Positions 7,702-17,378 of a stretch of DNA of 64,000 nt are shown here, in pieces. Both the position numbers and the translations under genes were made by a program. The DNA comes from Paracoccus onubensis (GTDB lineage Bacteria; Pseudomonadota; Alphaproteobacteria; Rhodobacterales; Rhodobacteraceae), in assembly GCF_003591515.1 (NCBI RefSeq), contig NZ_QZCG01000001.1, positions 454,151-518,150 of the forward strand, written 5' to 3'. Every line of letters starts with the position of its first letter. Position 1 is the first letter of the stretch. The notes under the pieces were generated by a model. The model did not search any database. It was not told the DNA's origin and worked only from the letters and a program-made list of their open reading frames with translations.

Positions 7702-9726
7702 ATGTCCCATAGTGAACTTGTCCCAAAGGGGCTTTACATGGCGGCGCTGAAAACCGCCTTCACCAAGCTTGACCCTCGCCAATTGATGGGGAATGCCGTC
7801 ATCTTCGTGACCGCCATCGTGGCCGCAATGACCACCCTGTTGGCCCTGCGCGATGCCGCCTTTGGTGCGGATGATGCCGCTGTCAGCCTGCAAATCGCCT
7901 TCTGGCTTTGGGTCTGCGTGCTGTTCGCGAATTTTGCCGAAGCGCTGGCCGAAGGGCGCGGCAAGGCGCGGGCCGACAGCCTGCGTGCCACCAAGGCGGA
8001 AACCGTCGTGAAATTGCTTGCGAGTGAGGATGATACGGCACCAAAGGAAACGGCGTCGTCCTCATTGCGCAAGGGACAGCTTGTTCTGGTCGAGGCAGGC
8101 GATCTCATTCCGACGGATGCAGAGGTGGTTCGCGGCGTCGCTTCTGTCGATGAAAGCGCGATCACCGGAGAAAGCGCCCCGGTGATCCGCGAAAGCGGCG
8201 GTGACAGATCCAGCGTGACCGGCGGAACGCGGATCGTCTCGGACAGTCTGGTCCTGAAGATTACCGCCGAGCCGGGCAAAAGTTTTCTTGACCGGATGAT
8301 TGCGATGGTCGAGGGGGCCGAACGGCAAAAGACTCCGAACGAGATCGCCCTGAATATCCTGTTGGCGGGCCTGACCCTGATCTTCCTGCTTGTGGTTGTC
8401 ACGCTTGAACCCTTTGCCCGTTATTCCGGGCTGGTGATCCCTGTGGTGACGCTTGCCGCGCTTTTCGTCACGCTGATCCCCACGACCATCGGCGGTCTTC
8501 TTTCCGCCATCGGGATCGCGGGGATGGACCGTCTCGTCCGCGCCAATGTCATCGCCAAGTCGGGCCGCGCGGTAGAAGCGGCGGGAGATGTCGACACGCT
8601 GCTGCTTGACAAGACCGGAACCATCACCTTCGGCAACCGGATGGCCGATGCCTTTGTTCCTGCGCGTGGCGTCAGCGAAAGGCAGCTTGCGCAGGCGGCG
8701 TTTCTGGCCTCGCTTGCCGATGAAACGCCCGAGGGGAAATCCATCGTCGATCTGGCCGAAAGACTGCTTGGCGCATTGGATCACCAGCCGGAGCCGGGTT
8801 CCGAGCCTGTCGCTTTCTCGGCCCAGACCCGGCTTTCCGGCGTGGATTTTTCCGGGACCCGCCTGCGCAAGGGTGCCACCGATTCAATCGAGGCTTTCGT
8901 GGGCACGCCGACGGATCCGGCGTTGCGGGCCAAAGTCGATGAGATCGCGCGATCGGGCGGCACGCCGCTGCTGGTGGCCGAGAATGACCGCATTCTGGGC
9001 GCGATCCATCTGAAGGATGTGATCAAACCCGGTATGCGAGAGCGTTTCGCCGAACTCAGGGCCATGGGAATTCGCACCGTGATGATTACCGGCGACAACC
9101 CTTTGACGGCTGCTGCCATTGCCGCCGAGGCCGGGGTGGACGATTTTCTGGCCGAAGCAACGCCCGAGATGAAGCTGGAATATATCCGCAGGGAACAAGA
9201 GGGCGGCCGGCTGGTCGCCATGTGCGGCGACGGATCGAATGACGCGCCGGCACTGGCGCAGGCGGATGTCGGGGTGGCGATGAATCTGGGCACGCCCGCA
9301 GCCAAGGAGGCCGCGAACCTGATCGATCTCGACAGCGACCCGACAAAGCTGATCGAGGTGGTGATGGTGGGCAAGCAATTGCTGATCTCACGCGGTGCAT
9401 TGACCACCTTTTCCATCGCCAACGATGTCGCGAAATATTTCGCCATTCTGCCTGCGATTTTCGTCGCGGCCTTTCCGGGACTGGGCGTTCTGAACATCAT
9501 GAGCCTGTCCTCTCCGCAAAGCGCCCTGCTGTCGGCGGTGATCTTCAACGCGCTGGTCATCTTCGCGTTGATCCCTCTTGCCCTGCGCGGCGTGAAATAC
9601 ACACCGGCAAGCGCCGCCGCCCTGCTGCGGCGCAACCTGATCATCTACGGACTCGGCGGGCTGATCGTGCCATTTGTCGGCATCAAGGCCATAGATTTGG
9701 CCGTGACCGCCTTTGGCCTCGTATAA
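7702..9726 (+). CDS. kdpB: K+-transporting P-type ATPase subunit KdpB
   Basis: 674 residues. P-type ATPase landmarks: SAITGES (actuator domain, about 153), [10 protein letters not shown] with the phosphorylated Asp at residue 303, [10 protein letters not shown], and [19 protein letters not shown]. It hydrolyses ATP to energise K+ transport through KdpA. An in-frame start at 7645 would add 19 residues, but ATG at 7702 follows a purine-rich AAGGACAAAGAAG and gives the usual N-terminus. The 60-base gap after kdpA is non-coding. Order F-A-B-C-D-E is the standard operon. Confidence 0.97.
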   Translation: MSHSELVPKGLYMAALKTAFTKLDPRQLMGNAVIFVTAIVAAMTTLLALRDAAFGADDAAVSLQIAFWLWVCVLFANFAEALAEGRGKARADSLRATKAETVVKLLASEDDTAPKETASSSLRKGQLVLVEAGDLIPTDAEVVRGVASVDESAITGESAPVIRESGGDRSSVTGGTRIVSDSLVLKITAEPGKSFLDRMIAMVEGAERQKTPNEIALNILLAGLTLIFLLVVVTLEPFARYSGLVIPVVTLAALFVTLIPTTIGGLLSAIGIAGMDRLVRANVIAKSGRAVEAAGDVDTLLLDKTGTITFGNRMADAFVPARGVSERQLAQAAFLASLADETPEGKSIVDLAERLLGALDHQPEPGSEPVAFSAQTRLSGVDFSGTRLRKGATDSIEAFVGTPTDPALRAKVDEIARSGGTPLLVAENDRILGAIHLKDVIKPGMRERFAELRAMGIRTVMITGDNPLTAAAIAAEAGVDDFLAEATPEMKLEYIRREQEGGRLVAMCGDGSNDAPALAQADVGVAMNLGTPAAKEAANLIDLDSDPTKLIEVVMVGKQLLISRGALTTFSIANDVAKYFAILPAIFVAAFPGLGVLNIMSLSSPQSALLSAVIFNALVIFALIPLALRGVKYTPASAAALLRRNLIIYGLGGLIVPFVGIKAIDLAVTAFGLV

Positions 9727-9732
9727 GGAGCC

Positions 9733-10320
9733 ATGACCATGCTTATTCACATCCGCCGCGCATGCACGATGCTTGCCGCCATGCTGCTGCTGACCGGACT
9801 GGCCTATCCTCTTGCCATGACCGGAATCGCGTCGGTCATCGCGCCGCAAGCTGCAACCGGAAGTCTGATCATGCGGAACGATGGCGTAGCGGTGGGCTCT
9901 GCCCTTATCGGGCAGGAATTCACGCAACCCGTTTACCTGCATCCGCGCCCTTCGGCAGTGGATTACGACGCGGCATCCTCGGGCGCGTCGAATCTGGGGC
10001 CGAGTTCGGCAGAACTGCATAATACGGTCAAGGCACGCCGCGATGCCTGGGAAAGCCTGAACAACGGCATCGCCCCGATCGATGCGGTCACGGCATCCGC
10101 TTCGGGTCTTGATCCCGATATCTCACCGCAGAACGCACGCGGACAGGCACAGCGTATTGCCAGCGCGCGAGACGTGGATCCGGAACAAGTGCTTGCGATC
10201 ATCGACGCGAATATACAAAATCCGCTATTGGGGATTTATGGTCAGCCGCGTGTCAATGTCCTGATGACCAATCTGGCCCTTGATGCGGAACTTGCCCCGC
10301 GACCCGCCCCGACGGAGTAA
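9733..10320 (+). CDS. kdpC: K+-transporting ATPase subunit KdpC
   Basis: 195 residues with one N-terminal membrane helix (about 10-33) and a soluble periplasmic domain, as in KdpC of E. coli (190). Family residues include GSALIGQ followed by F/Y-x-HPRPSAVDYDA and the C-terminal VNVLMTNLALD. KdpC associates with KdpA/B and is thought to raise K+ or ATP affinity. AAGGAG lies just before the start; it is 6 bases after kdpB and 3 before kdpD, so co-translation is likely. Confidence 0.96.
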   Translation: MTMLIHIRRACTMLAAMLLLTGLAYPLAMTGIASVIAPQAATGSLIMRNDGVAVGSALIGQEFTQPVYLHPRPSAVDYDAASSGASNLGPSSAELHNTVKARRDAWESLNNGIAPIDAVTASASGLDPDISPQNARGQAQRIASARDVDPEQVLAIIDANIQNPLLGIYGQPRVNVLMTNLALDAELAPRPAPTE

Positions 10321-10323
10321 CCA

Positions 10324-13011
10324 ATGTCCGACGCGTCCCGCCCTGAACCCGAGGCGTTGCTGAAGGAAGCTCGCCGCGAGGGTCGGGGGAAGCTGAAAAT
10401 CTTTCTGGGTGCTGCGCCGGGCGTCGGCAAGACTTATGCGATGCTGGAGGCCGCGCGGAGACGCGCGGCCGATGGCGAGAATGTGCTGGCGGGCGTGGTG
10501 GAAACCCATGGCCGGGCCGAAACCGAAGCGATGCTGCGCGATCTCCGCGCGCTGCCTCGCCAGCCCTTCTATCATCGCGGCAAAATCCTGCACGAGATGG
10601 ATCTCGAAGGATTGATTGCGGCGAAGCCGGATCTCGCGTTGATCGATGAACTGGCCCATTCCAACCTGTCGGGCAATCGTCATGAAAAGCGCTGGCAGGA
10701 TATCGAAGAGGTGCTGTCGGCCGGGATCGACGTCTATACGACATTGAACGTGCAGCATGTCGAGACGCTGAATGACACCGTCGCCCGGATCACGGGGGTG
10801 CGGGTGCGCGAGACGGTTCCTGACCGCGTGCTGGAGATGGCCGATGAGATCGAGCTGATCGATCTGCCGCCTGATGAATTGCTTGAACGGCTTCGGGCCG
10901 GGAAGGTTTATGTTCAGGATCAGGCGGCGCGGGCGGTGGCGAATTTCTTTGCCAAGGGGAACCTGACCGCATTGCGGGAACTGGCGATGCGCACTGCCGC
11001 CGACCGGGTGGATGCCGAGCTCAGACAGCATATGGCCGCCAATGCCATCGCCGGGCCGTGGCCGACACAGGAACGGCTTCTGGTGGTCATACCGGAAGGT
11101 GCCGTGGGGCGCGATGCGGTTCGGATCGGCAAACGTTCGGCGGATCGCGCGCGGGTCGAGTGGTTTGCGGTGGCCCTGACCAGCGTGCGCGATGAAATCC
11201 GAACCACAACGATGCAGGAAAGCCGTGCCGATGCTCTTCGGCTGGCCGAGAGACTTGGGGCCGAAGTCACGATCCAGCAAACGGAACGGAACCCGGCCGA
11301 GGAGGTGACAGGCTTCGCCGAGCGGCTGAATATCCGCCGGATCGTCGTGCCACGCCCACCCAGGCGCAACCCGTTGCTGCGCCAGTTCGCGCCGACCCAT
11401 CACGAACAACTGGTGTCGGGCCTCGTGAGAGAGGCAACCAGGTTCGAATTAACTCTGGTCACCGATGACGAGCGGCCGGCACGGCAGAGGCAACGCCTGA
11501 AACCCCCTGCCATGCCGGACATGCTGCGCATGATGGGGTTCATATTGCTTGCCGTGACCGGAACCACGGTGCTGGCCAAGGCGGCCGAGCATTTTATCCC
11601 GGTGGTCAGCCTGTCGCTTCTCTACATGACGACAGTTGTCGCGATGGCCTCGCGTTTCGGAAGAGGACCGGCCATCGCCACTGCGGGCCTGAGTTTTCTG
11701 ACCTATAATCTCCTGTTCACGTCCCCGGTTCACACGTTCCGCATCTGGGATCAGGGCCAGCTTCTGACGCTGGTTCTGTTCCTCGTCGCATCAATCCTGA
11801 CGGGCAATCTCGCTGCCCGCCTTCGCGATCGGGCCATGGCTCAACGTGCCATCGCCGAACGAACCGGCAAGCTTTACGAATTCTCGCGCAGGGCGGCGGC
11901 GGCGGCATCTTTCGATGATGTGGTCTGGGCCGCCGTCAGCCATGTCGCAACGGTCCTGCATTGCGAGTCGGTCCTGCTGGTTCCCAAGGAAATCGCCGGG
12001 CTTACCATCGTGGGGGCCTTTCCGCCCGAAGACAGGCTGGCGGATCGGGAAATGTCCGCCGCACGCTATTGTTTCACCCATGGAGAGGCGGCGGGCCACG
12101 GATCTGATACGCTGCCGACCTCCCGCTGGCTCTTCGTGCCGCTCAGCGCTTCGGACCGGCGGATCGGTGTTCTTGGGATTTCCTTTTCGGACGGACGGCA
12201 AATCGCCCAAAACGACCGGCGGCTTCTGGAGGCGCTTGCCGATCAGGTTGTGCTGGCGCTTGAACGTATCCGGCTGACCGAGGATCTGGCGCAGACACGC
12301 GTGGTCTCCGAGGCGGAGCGGTTGCGTTCGGCGCTTCTGTCTTCGGTCAGCCACGACCTGCGTACGCCACTGGTCTCGATCCTCGGTGCGGCGGAGGGGT
12401 TGGAGCATCCCCGTCTCACAAAGGAGGGACAGCGTAGCCTGATCGAAACCGTGCGGGAGGAAGGCGAGCGGCTTGACCGTTATATCCAGAATCTGCTGGA
12501 TATGACGCGGTTGGGCCATGGCGCGCTAAAGCCGAACGCCATCCCTTCCGATTTGCGTGAGCTTGTCGGCATGGCGCGCCATCGGTTGCGCGGACCGTTG
12601 CGCACTCACCCGATAAGCGTGCAAATGCCCGAGGATATGGCTCCGGTCCATGTCGATCCGGTATTGATGGAACAAGTCCTCGTCAATATCCTCGACAATG
12701 CGGCGAAATATTCCGCACCATCTACACCCGTCCGGATAACAGTAGAAGTCCAGCGCGCCCATGCGATCCTATCCATAGAAGATGACGGTCCAGGCCTGCC
12801 TATCGGCGCGGCGGATCGGGTTTTCGACATGTTCTGGCGGGCAGAGCAAGGTGATGGCGGGCAGGCTGGGACCGGTCTTGGACTTGCTATCTGTCGTGGA
12901 ATTGTCGAAGCCCATGGAGGAGAGATCCATGCCGAGCCTGCCCGCGAAAGTGGCCGGGGAACGCGCATCGTGATGGAGCTGCCATTGTCGAACCCGGAGA
13001 CCTTCTTGTGA
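10324..13011 (+). CDS. kdpD: Sensor histidine kinase KdpD
   Basis: 895 residues (E. coli 894). In order: KdpD domain with Walker A GAAPGVGKT (about residue 32), Usp-like domain (about 250-370), four membrane helices (about 400-500), a GAF-type domain, then the kinase core with SSVSHDLRTPLVSI (phospho-acceptor His at about 677) and ATPase boxes NILDNAAKYS and TGLGLAICRGIVEAHGG. KdpD phosphorylates KdpE when K+ is low. Its stop overlaps the GTG start of kdpE by 4 bases, so the pair is translationally coupled. Confidence 0.97.
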   Translation: MSDASRPEPEALLKEARREGRGKLKIFLGAAPGVGKTYAMLEAARRRAADGENVLAGVVETHGRAETEAMLRDLRALPRQPFYHRGKILHEMDLEGLIAAKPDLALIDELAHSNLSGNRHEKRWQDIEEVLSAGIDVYTTLNVQHVETLNDTVARITGVRVRETVPDRVLEMADEIELIDLPPDELLERLRAGKVYVQDQAARAVANFFAKGNLTALRELAMRTAADRVDAELRQHMAANAIAGPWPTQERLLVVIPEGAVGRDAVRIGKRSADRARVEWFAVALTSVRDEIRTTTMQESRADALRLAERLGAEVTIQQTERNPAEEVTGFAERLNIRRIVVPRPPRRNPLLRQFAPTHHEQLVSGLVREATRFELTLVTDDERPARQRQRLKPPAMPDMLRMMGFILLAVTGTTVLAKAAEHFIPVVSLSLLYMTTVVAMASRFGRGPAIATAGLSFLTYNLLFTSPVHTFRIWDQGQLLTLVLFLVASILTGNLAARLRDRAMAQRAIAERTGKLYEFSRRAAAAASFDDVVWAAVSHVATVLHCESVLLVPKEIAGLTIVGAFPPEDRLADREMSAARYCFTHGEAAGHGSDTLPTSRWLFVPLSASDRRIGVLGISFSDGRQIAQNDRRLLEALADQVVLALERIRLTEDLAQTRVVSEAERLRSALLSSVSHDLRTPLVSILGAAEGLEHPRLTKEGQRSLIETVREEGERLDRYIQNLLDMTRLGHGALKPNAIPSDLRELVGMARHRLRGPLRTHPISVQMPEDMAPVHVDPVLMEQVLVNILDNAAKYSAPSTPVRITVEVQRAHAILSIEDDGPGLPIGAADRVFDMFWRAEQGDGGQAGTGLGLAICRGIVEAHGGEIHAEPARESGRGTRIVMELPLSNPETFL

Positions 13012-13688
13012 CCTCACGCATCCTCATCGTCGATGACGAGGCTCCGATCCGGCGTTTTTTGCGGGTTGCACTGGAAACCGAGGGTTACATCGTTTCCGAG
13101 GCGGCAACGGCACATGAGGCGGTTGCCGTGGCGGCGAGAGAGGCGCCGGCGGCGATGATCCTCGATATGGGCCTGCCGGATGCCGATGGCATTACGGTCA
13201 TCGAGAAATTGCGCGAATGGTCGCATCTGCCCGTCCTGGTTCTGTCGGTGAGAAGCGACGACGCGGGCAAGATCGCAGCGCTCGATGCAGGCGCACAGGA
13301 TTATGTGACAAAGCCCTTCTCGACCGGAGAACTGCTTGCCCGGTTGCGCGGCCTGTTGCGCGATTATACGCGCGAGGCCGCGCCAGCAACCCTGACGCTC
13401 GGCCCGCTACAGATCGATATCGCGGACCACCGTGCCATCCTGGAAGGAGAAAACCTGAATCTGACCCGGAAGGAGTTTGACCTGTTATGGCTGCTTGCCT
13501 CGCATGCCGGGCGGCTGGTGACGCATGACATGATCCTCAAGGCGATCTGGGGACCGGCGCATACGGAGGACAGTCAGTATCTGCGGGTCTATATCCGGCA
13601 TTTGCGCAGCAAACTGGGCGATGATGCGGCGAATCCGCGATGGATATTCACCGAGCCCGGCATCGGATACAGGCTGGCGGACGGATAG
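13008..13688 (+). CDS. kdpE: Response regulator KdpE
   Basis: 226 residues, OmpR/PhoB class. Receiver domain with acidic pair DDE near the N-terminus, phosphorylated Asp at residue 53 (LDMGLPDADG) and Lys at 102 (YVTKPFS); winged-helix DNA-binding domain from about residue 130 with LNLTRKEFDLLWLLA and YLRVYIRHLRSKLGD. Starts with GTG overlapping the kdpD stop. It should activate the kdp operon, and a fitting T-rich 11-bp tandem repeat lies at 5670-5691. Confidence 0.96.
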   Translation: MTSRILIVDDEAPIRRFLRVALETEGYIVSEAATAHEAVAVAAREAPAAMILDMGLPDADGITVIEKLREWSHLPVLVLSVRSDDAGKIAALDAGAQDYVTKPFSTGELLARLRGLLRDYTREAAPATLTLGPLQIDIADHRAILEGENLNLTRKEFDLLWLLASHAGRLVTHDMILKAIWGPAHTEDSQYLRVYIRHLRSKLGDDAANPRWIFTEPGIGYRLADG

Positions 13689-13907
13689 CATCATCAAGAG
13701 CAACGGCCTTCATCCTGTGGGATGATGACATCTTTCGGCGAACGGAATCGATGTCAAAGCATGACAGAGATTACGACAGCAATGTCCGTTCTGACGAAAT
13801 GCTGCGGCAGTCATGCCGCCTCGCCGCAGGTCCGGTTTCCGCGCATCTCTTCACCTCGTGCCGCAACGCCGACCGGGCAGAAGCTCTGCGCGCCTGTCTC
13901 AGCCCCC

Positions 13908-14144
13908 TCAGCATCTCGGACGATCTGGACGATGTCGCTGAGGATCGGTTCCCGCCGCAGCAACAATTTCGATCAGCTCCACCACATCGATCCGCCGCTC
14001 GCCGTTCTCATACTTTGCTATAAAAGACTGCGGGCGCTTCAGACGCTCTGCCAGTTCGGTCCGGGTTTGCCCTGCGTCAGGCCGGGCTTGTTTGAGGGTT
14101 GCCATCAAAGCCAGATGACCAGGACTGCGCAGGGTTCTGCCCAT
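13908..14144 (-). CDS. Short XRE-family HTH regulator
   Basis: 78 residues consisting almost only of a Cro/C1-type helix-turn-helix (TRTELAERLKRPQSFIAKYENGERR cannot be shown whole; key parts TELAERL, PQSFIAKYE, GERRIDVVE). This layout (SPGH-AL leader, HTH, DVVE) is a common stand-alone regulator of plasmids and toxin systems in alphaproteobacteria. The C-terminus (RHRPDRPRC) departs from the usual Leu/Ala-rich end, so a late frameshift is possible. The 219 bases between kdpE and this gene hold no gene; a 6-bp hairpin (13710-13725) after kdpE has no T-run and is only weakly terminator-like. Confidence 0.7.
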   Translation of the reverse strand: MGRTLRSPGHLALMATLKQARPDAGQTRTELAERLKRPQSFIAKYENGERRIDVVELIEIVAAAGTDPQRHRPDRPRC

Positions 14145-14253
14145 CCTTGAATTCCAGATGAATCCGGAATTCGGATCGTGGCGTCTGGGGAATATCCCAT
14201 TTTGGGCTATTCCGTGCTGGACATGTTTGCATTTTTAATTTCAGGACGAACCG

Positions 14254-14472
14254 ATGTCTCAACAATGCCCATATTGCATGACCGAAATCCACGCAGACGC
14301 CACCACCTGCTAAGCCTGTGGAGCCATCCATGGGGTGTGGGGGCGTTCGGTCGAAAACCGGCGCCGGGCATCGACCTTTATGCTCGGCATAGCTGTATTC
14401 TTTGTCCTGGCCGGCATAGGCTTCGGCATGCTGGTGGCGTCGGATTACCCGACGACCTTTTCGACGGTATGA
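14254..14472 (+). pseudogene. Zinc-ribbon membrane protein with one in-frame TAA
   Basis: The frame starting at ATG 14254 reads MSQQCPYCMTEIHADATTC, then TAA, then ACGAIHG, a basic linker, a hydrophobic helix (FMLGIAVFFVLAGIGFGML) and a stop at 14470. The CxxC ... CxxC zinc ribbon plus one membrane helix is a common small-protein design. The TAA occupies exactly one of the two spacer positions of the second CxxC, so one point mutation explains it. Everything after the stop is still open, suggesting recent inactivation or a sequencing/assembly error. Confidence 0.6.
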
Positions 14473-14487
14473 TCGCCTGGTTCTGAC

Positions 14488-15100
14488 GACGGACACTCAT
14501 TTGCCCCGTCGTTTCCAGCCGTTCCAGCAGAACCGTATCGGGATCGGCCTGCCGGATCGCGGCGATCAGCCCGCCGGAAACGATGGCATGAACCCTCTCG
14601 GCCTCCTGACGACCGTATCCTGCAGGCCCAGCTCAAGGCGTTGCTCCTCCTCGTCGGCACAACGATGGGCTTCGTTGACACGCTCTACGGCAATGTCTTT
14701 TGCCTTCTGCGCCTTCAGCTACCCTGCTCTGCCTTCTACGCCGCCCTGTCCAGGCGGCGGCGCGGCCCCGTCCGGGCCTGCCCATGCTTCGCCCCGACCT
14801 CGGCATGACAGCGGTCCTGCCAGCCGCGCATCGCCTGCTTGTAGCGGCGCGATGACGAGCCGAACCAACGCTGTGCCTTGTGCTTGCCCTGCAAGCGATG
14901 GCCCTCGTGGCAGCGCTTGGCCTTCATACGCATATTGTCATCTGCACATATGGGCATGGCCAGCACATGCAGATGCAGACAGGTCGCTTCGTCGCGACAT
15001 CGGTCGGTTGGATAGGCCTTCAATATCTCCAGAGATTTCGCCGCCGCCCCGCGTGCGCGTGCGCGCGAAGGTGGTTTATGGATGGTTTGGGCCCCTCGGT
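14488..15100 (-). pseudogene. Decayed Mob/Pre-type plasmid relaxase
   Basis: Minus strand. One frame carries YPTD, CRDEATCLHLH, then AKRCHEG, AQRWFGSSSRRYKQAMRGW and HAEVGAKHG; this matches the MobA/Pre relaxase metal motif HxDE-x-TPHxH with the first His and the Pro lost, and the characteristic helix after it. A frameshift near 14735 leads into a second frame with a charged coiled coil (IAVERVNEAHRCADEEEQRL), which breaks again near 14620 and continues as IAAIRQADPDTVLLERLE. Relaxases of this type nick plasmid DNA at oriT. Multiple lesions make it non-functional. Confidence 0.65.
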
Positions 15101-15633
15101 GGGCCCGTCTCGTCATCGGGTTCGGCAATACCCTCCAGGGTGCGGACAGCGGCAAGGGAAATGCGATAGACGACGGTGAAACCGTTCTTGCAGGCACGGC
15201 GGCCGGTCTCGATCAGGATGCCTTCGTTCAGGAACTCGCTGATGGGGGTAGTAACGTAAACGGCCACGACATCCTCACCGATCTGTGCCGCGCATACCCG
15301 GTTCAGCAGGAACATCAGCTCCTTTCCTGCGGCAACCTGATCCTCGTCCTGTTCACGCTCGATGATGCCGCAGATGGCGGCTTTGTCGTCGTCCATCTTC
15401 GCCTCTCTTGGCGGCATGCCCAGCACGTCCGCTGGTAGGCTGCCCTGATAATCCTGGGGGGCGGCATGAAGCGGCGAGGTAGTCAGTATAACCAATCCAG
15501 CAGCAAGAATTTTCTGAAATATCGGCCCATCCTTCCGATGTGCGTCGCGGTGATGACCGGAGAGTATGAAAGGGATGTGACGGGATAGACCACTCTTCCG
15601 AGATGAAGCCGTTTCCTGCTCGTCCATGACCAA
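15076..15633 (-). pseudogene. Internally deleted paralog of the first gene of the window
   Basis: Minus-strand frame with a signal peptide (FQKILAAGLVILTTSPLHA) followed by SLPADVLGMPPREAKMD, which then jumps to DDKAAICGIIE and DVVAVYVTTPISE. The intact-looking relative at 1-537 has the same blocks but about 79 more residues between them, so this copy carries an in-frame deletion of about 237 bases. After TTPISE the sequence diverges completely (FLNEGILIETGRR...). The residues upstream of the signal peptide are implausible and no good start with Shine-Dalgarno is seen. Judged a decayed fusion copy; it could still be expressed. Confidence 0.6.
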
Positions 15634-15785
15634 GCCCCCCGCACTCGGCAGAGGCTTCGATCGGCCAGTTTTTGGTATGAGGACATCCGGACAAACTCAC
15701 CTGTCCGAGAAAAGACGCGTTATTTCATCTGCCTGTTTCAAAGTTTGTGGACAATCCTAGAGTTCTTAAAAATGAGGGAAATCAC

Positions 15786-16244
15786 ATGTCCATTTCCATG
15801 CCAGGCATCGGTGCCGCTGCGTCTTCCAGTGTCAATTCAGCGTTCGACAACCACCTGACCATCGCAAAATCGAGCAAAGTAATCGCTGACTTTATGGCCT
15901 CGACCGGCCGTAGCGCGATCTCGAAACAGGATCTCCAGAACTTCGCCGGAAACTCGTCGGGCAATGTCCCGTCGGATGTGTCGGCGGCAGCGTCTTATCT
16001 TCTGAAGCACGAAGACGCATTCACGGCGATCGAAACCCATGACGTCCCGCAAAAGGATGATTATTCCGGCGTGTGGAACTTCGAATGGGCAGCAGATGGC
16101 GGGCTGGACGGTACCGCTATTGATGCTATTGCCAAGATGGAGGACGCTTTCGACCGCGCGATTGAGAAATCTTCGGAAATCACCGAGAAAACCACGATCG
16201 CCAAGACCGAACTGGACGCTTCGAAACAGCGCCCGCAGAACTGA
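15786..16244 (+). CDS. T3SS-associated protein with needle-like C-terminal tail
   Basis: 152 residues, starting at ATG 15786 (GAGGG 6-10 bases upstream; a start 39 bases earlier is unlikely). Residues 1-105 have a helical region and VWNFEWAADGGL, a pattern I associate with repeat domains of rhizobial/Xanthomonas translocon-type proteins. Residues 109-152 (AIAKMEDAFDRAIEKSSE ... KTELDASKQRPQN) are about 70% identical to the 52-residue peptide at 24273-24431. No Sec signal, so export through the T3SS is likely. It is the outermost gene of the T3SS cluster, convergent with sctT and separated from it by a hairpin terminator. Its role (needle tip, filament or effector) is not known. Confidence 0.75.
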   Translation: MSISMPGIGAAASSSVNSAFDNHLTIAKSSKVIADFMASTGRSAISKQDLQNFAGNSSGNVPSDVSAAASYLLKHEDAFTAIETHDVPQKDDYSGVWNFEWAADGGLDGTAIDAIAKMEDAFDRAIEKSSEITEKTTIAKTELDASKQRPQN

Positions 16245-16255
16245 TAACGCACAAC

Positions 16256-16292
16256 AGGATGGTCCGGCGCGTCGGTTGCGCCGAGCCATCCT
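16256..16292. terminator. Bidirectional hairpin terminator
   Basis: AGGATGG and CCATCCT flank a second stem GGCGC/GCGCC, giving a strong interrupted hairpin in the 46 bases between two convergent genes. No long T-run follows on either strand, but position and strength fit a terminator for both the needle-tail gene and the sctC1-T operon. Confidence 0.6.
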
Positions 16293-17103
16293 ATTGTCTG
16301 GCCATGCCCCGCAGCATGTCAAAACGAGTCTCGAGTGCGTCGATCTGATCCAGCATCAGCGGCAGCAGGAAGATTATATAAAACACAATCAGCAGCGCAT
16401 AGACCAGGTTCTTGATCGCCAGGGACAGGTCGAAGATGTGCAATTGTGGTGCCATGCGCGACAAAAACGCCATCATAACATCAGTGATCAGGATCGCGAT
16501 GATGATGGGGCCCGTCAACACCAGCGCGGTACGCAGCAGCGAATCGAGCACCGACAGGATCGCCGTTGGCGCGCCCGCATCCATGATCGGGGTGAAACTG
16601 CCCGGCCGCCAAAGGTCATAGCTGTCATAAAACGCCCCCAGCAGAAACAAAAAGCCGCCTGACATGAAGAATAACGCGATTATGCAGATATTCAGCAAGG
16701 TCGCCGTGACCGAGCTTTCGCCTGACGATAGCGGATCAACAAGCTGGGACATGGTCGATCCGCGCTGGAGGTCAATCAACTCGCCGGCCGCCTCGGCCGC
16801 CCAGAACGGGATACCGAAAGCCAGACCGATGACGGCCCCGATCGACATCTCCTTGACGATCAACCCGGCAAGGGTCAGCGCATCAGGCATGTCGGTCGAT
16901 TGCAGCGATATGAAGATGAAAGGCACGACAGGAATCGCGATCGCAAAGGCCACGGCCGAGCGCATTATTCCTGTCAGTCCAAGCCGCGTGAAGGCCGGTG
17001 TCAACATAATTACCCCCATGGCGCGGGCCATGGCGATCGATGTCGCAATCAACAGTGGATAGGCAAGCTGTGTGATTGCCGCGGTGAGCGCGCCCAAATC
17101 CAT
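16291..17103 (-). CDS. sctT: T3SS export apparatus protein SctT
   Basis: 270 residues, six or more hydrophobic segments, SpaR/YscT/HrcT/FliR family. It starts MDLGALTAAITQLAYPLL and contains PFWAAEAAGELIDLQRGSTM, the conserved loop of the family. SctT forms the export gate with SctR and SctS in the inner membrane. It is last in the leftward operon, 3 bases after sctS; order R-S-T is universal in T3SS. The cluster carries no flagellar genes, and the neighbours are of injectisome type. Confidence 0.93.
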   Translation of the reverse strand: MDLGALTAAITQLAYPLLIATSIAMARAMGVIMLTPAFTRLGLTGIMRSAVAFAIAIPVVPFIFISLQSTDMPDALTLAGLIVKEMSIGAVIGLAFGIPFWAAEAAGELIDLQRGSTMSQLVDPLSSGESSVTATLLNICIIALFFMSGGFLFLLGAFYDSYDLWRPGSFTPIMDAGAPTAILSVLDSLLRTALVLTGPIIIAILITDVMMAFLSRMAPQLHIFDLSLAIKNLVYALLIVFYIIFLLPLMLDQIDALETRFDMLRGMARQ

Positions 17104-17106
17104 TGT

Positions 17107-17376
17107 CTAGCGCGTGACTTCAGGAAAGATGTCCAGCATCCGTCCTGTCAAATTGCCGACCTGCACCGCCATCAGGCTGCCCAGAAAAATCACGACCAAC
17201 ATTACCGCGATCAGCTTGACCGCCTGCGGCAGCGTTTGATCCTGAATCTGGGTAAGGGCCTGAAACAAGCCTACCGCAATCCCTATGATAATAGCGACGA
17301 CCAGTGCAGGCGCCGAGACGATCAGCACGGTCATCAATGCCCGGTTCATCTCACCAAGGAAAAGTTCCTGCCCCAA
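17107..17376 (-). CDS. sctS: T3SS export apparatus protein SctS
   Basis: 89 residues with two membrane helices, SpaQ/YscS/HrcS/FliQ family; the region VGLFQALTQIQDQTLPQAVKL is its hallmark (the GLFQALTQIQ-TLP core). It packs around SctR5T1 in the export gate. 2 bases separate it from sctR and 3 from sctT. Length equals the family norm (86-90). Confidence 0.94.
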   Translation of the reverse strand: MGQELFLGEMNRALMTVLIVSAPALVVAIIIGIAVGLFQALTQIQDQTLPQAVKLIAVMLVVIFLGSLMAVQVGNLTGRMLDIFPEVTR

Positions 17377-17378
17377 AC

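Noticed and set aside
10225..11409. 394-residue frame antisense to kdpD
   Set aside because: Opposite a full-length KdpD; His/Gln/Arg-rich shadow without motifs.
13710..13725. Terminator after kdpE
   Set aside because: Six-base hairpin without a following T-run; too weak to list as a terminator.
14254..14472. Selenocysteine or programmed readthrough at the in-frame stop
   Set aside because: The stop is TAA, not TGA, and no SECIS-like hairpin or readthrough context is visible.
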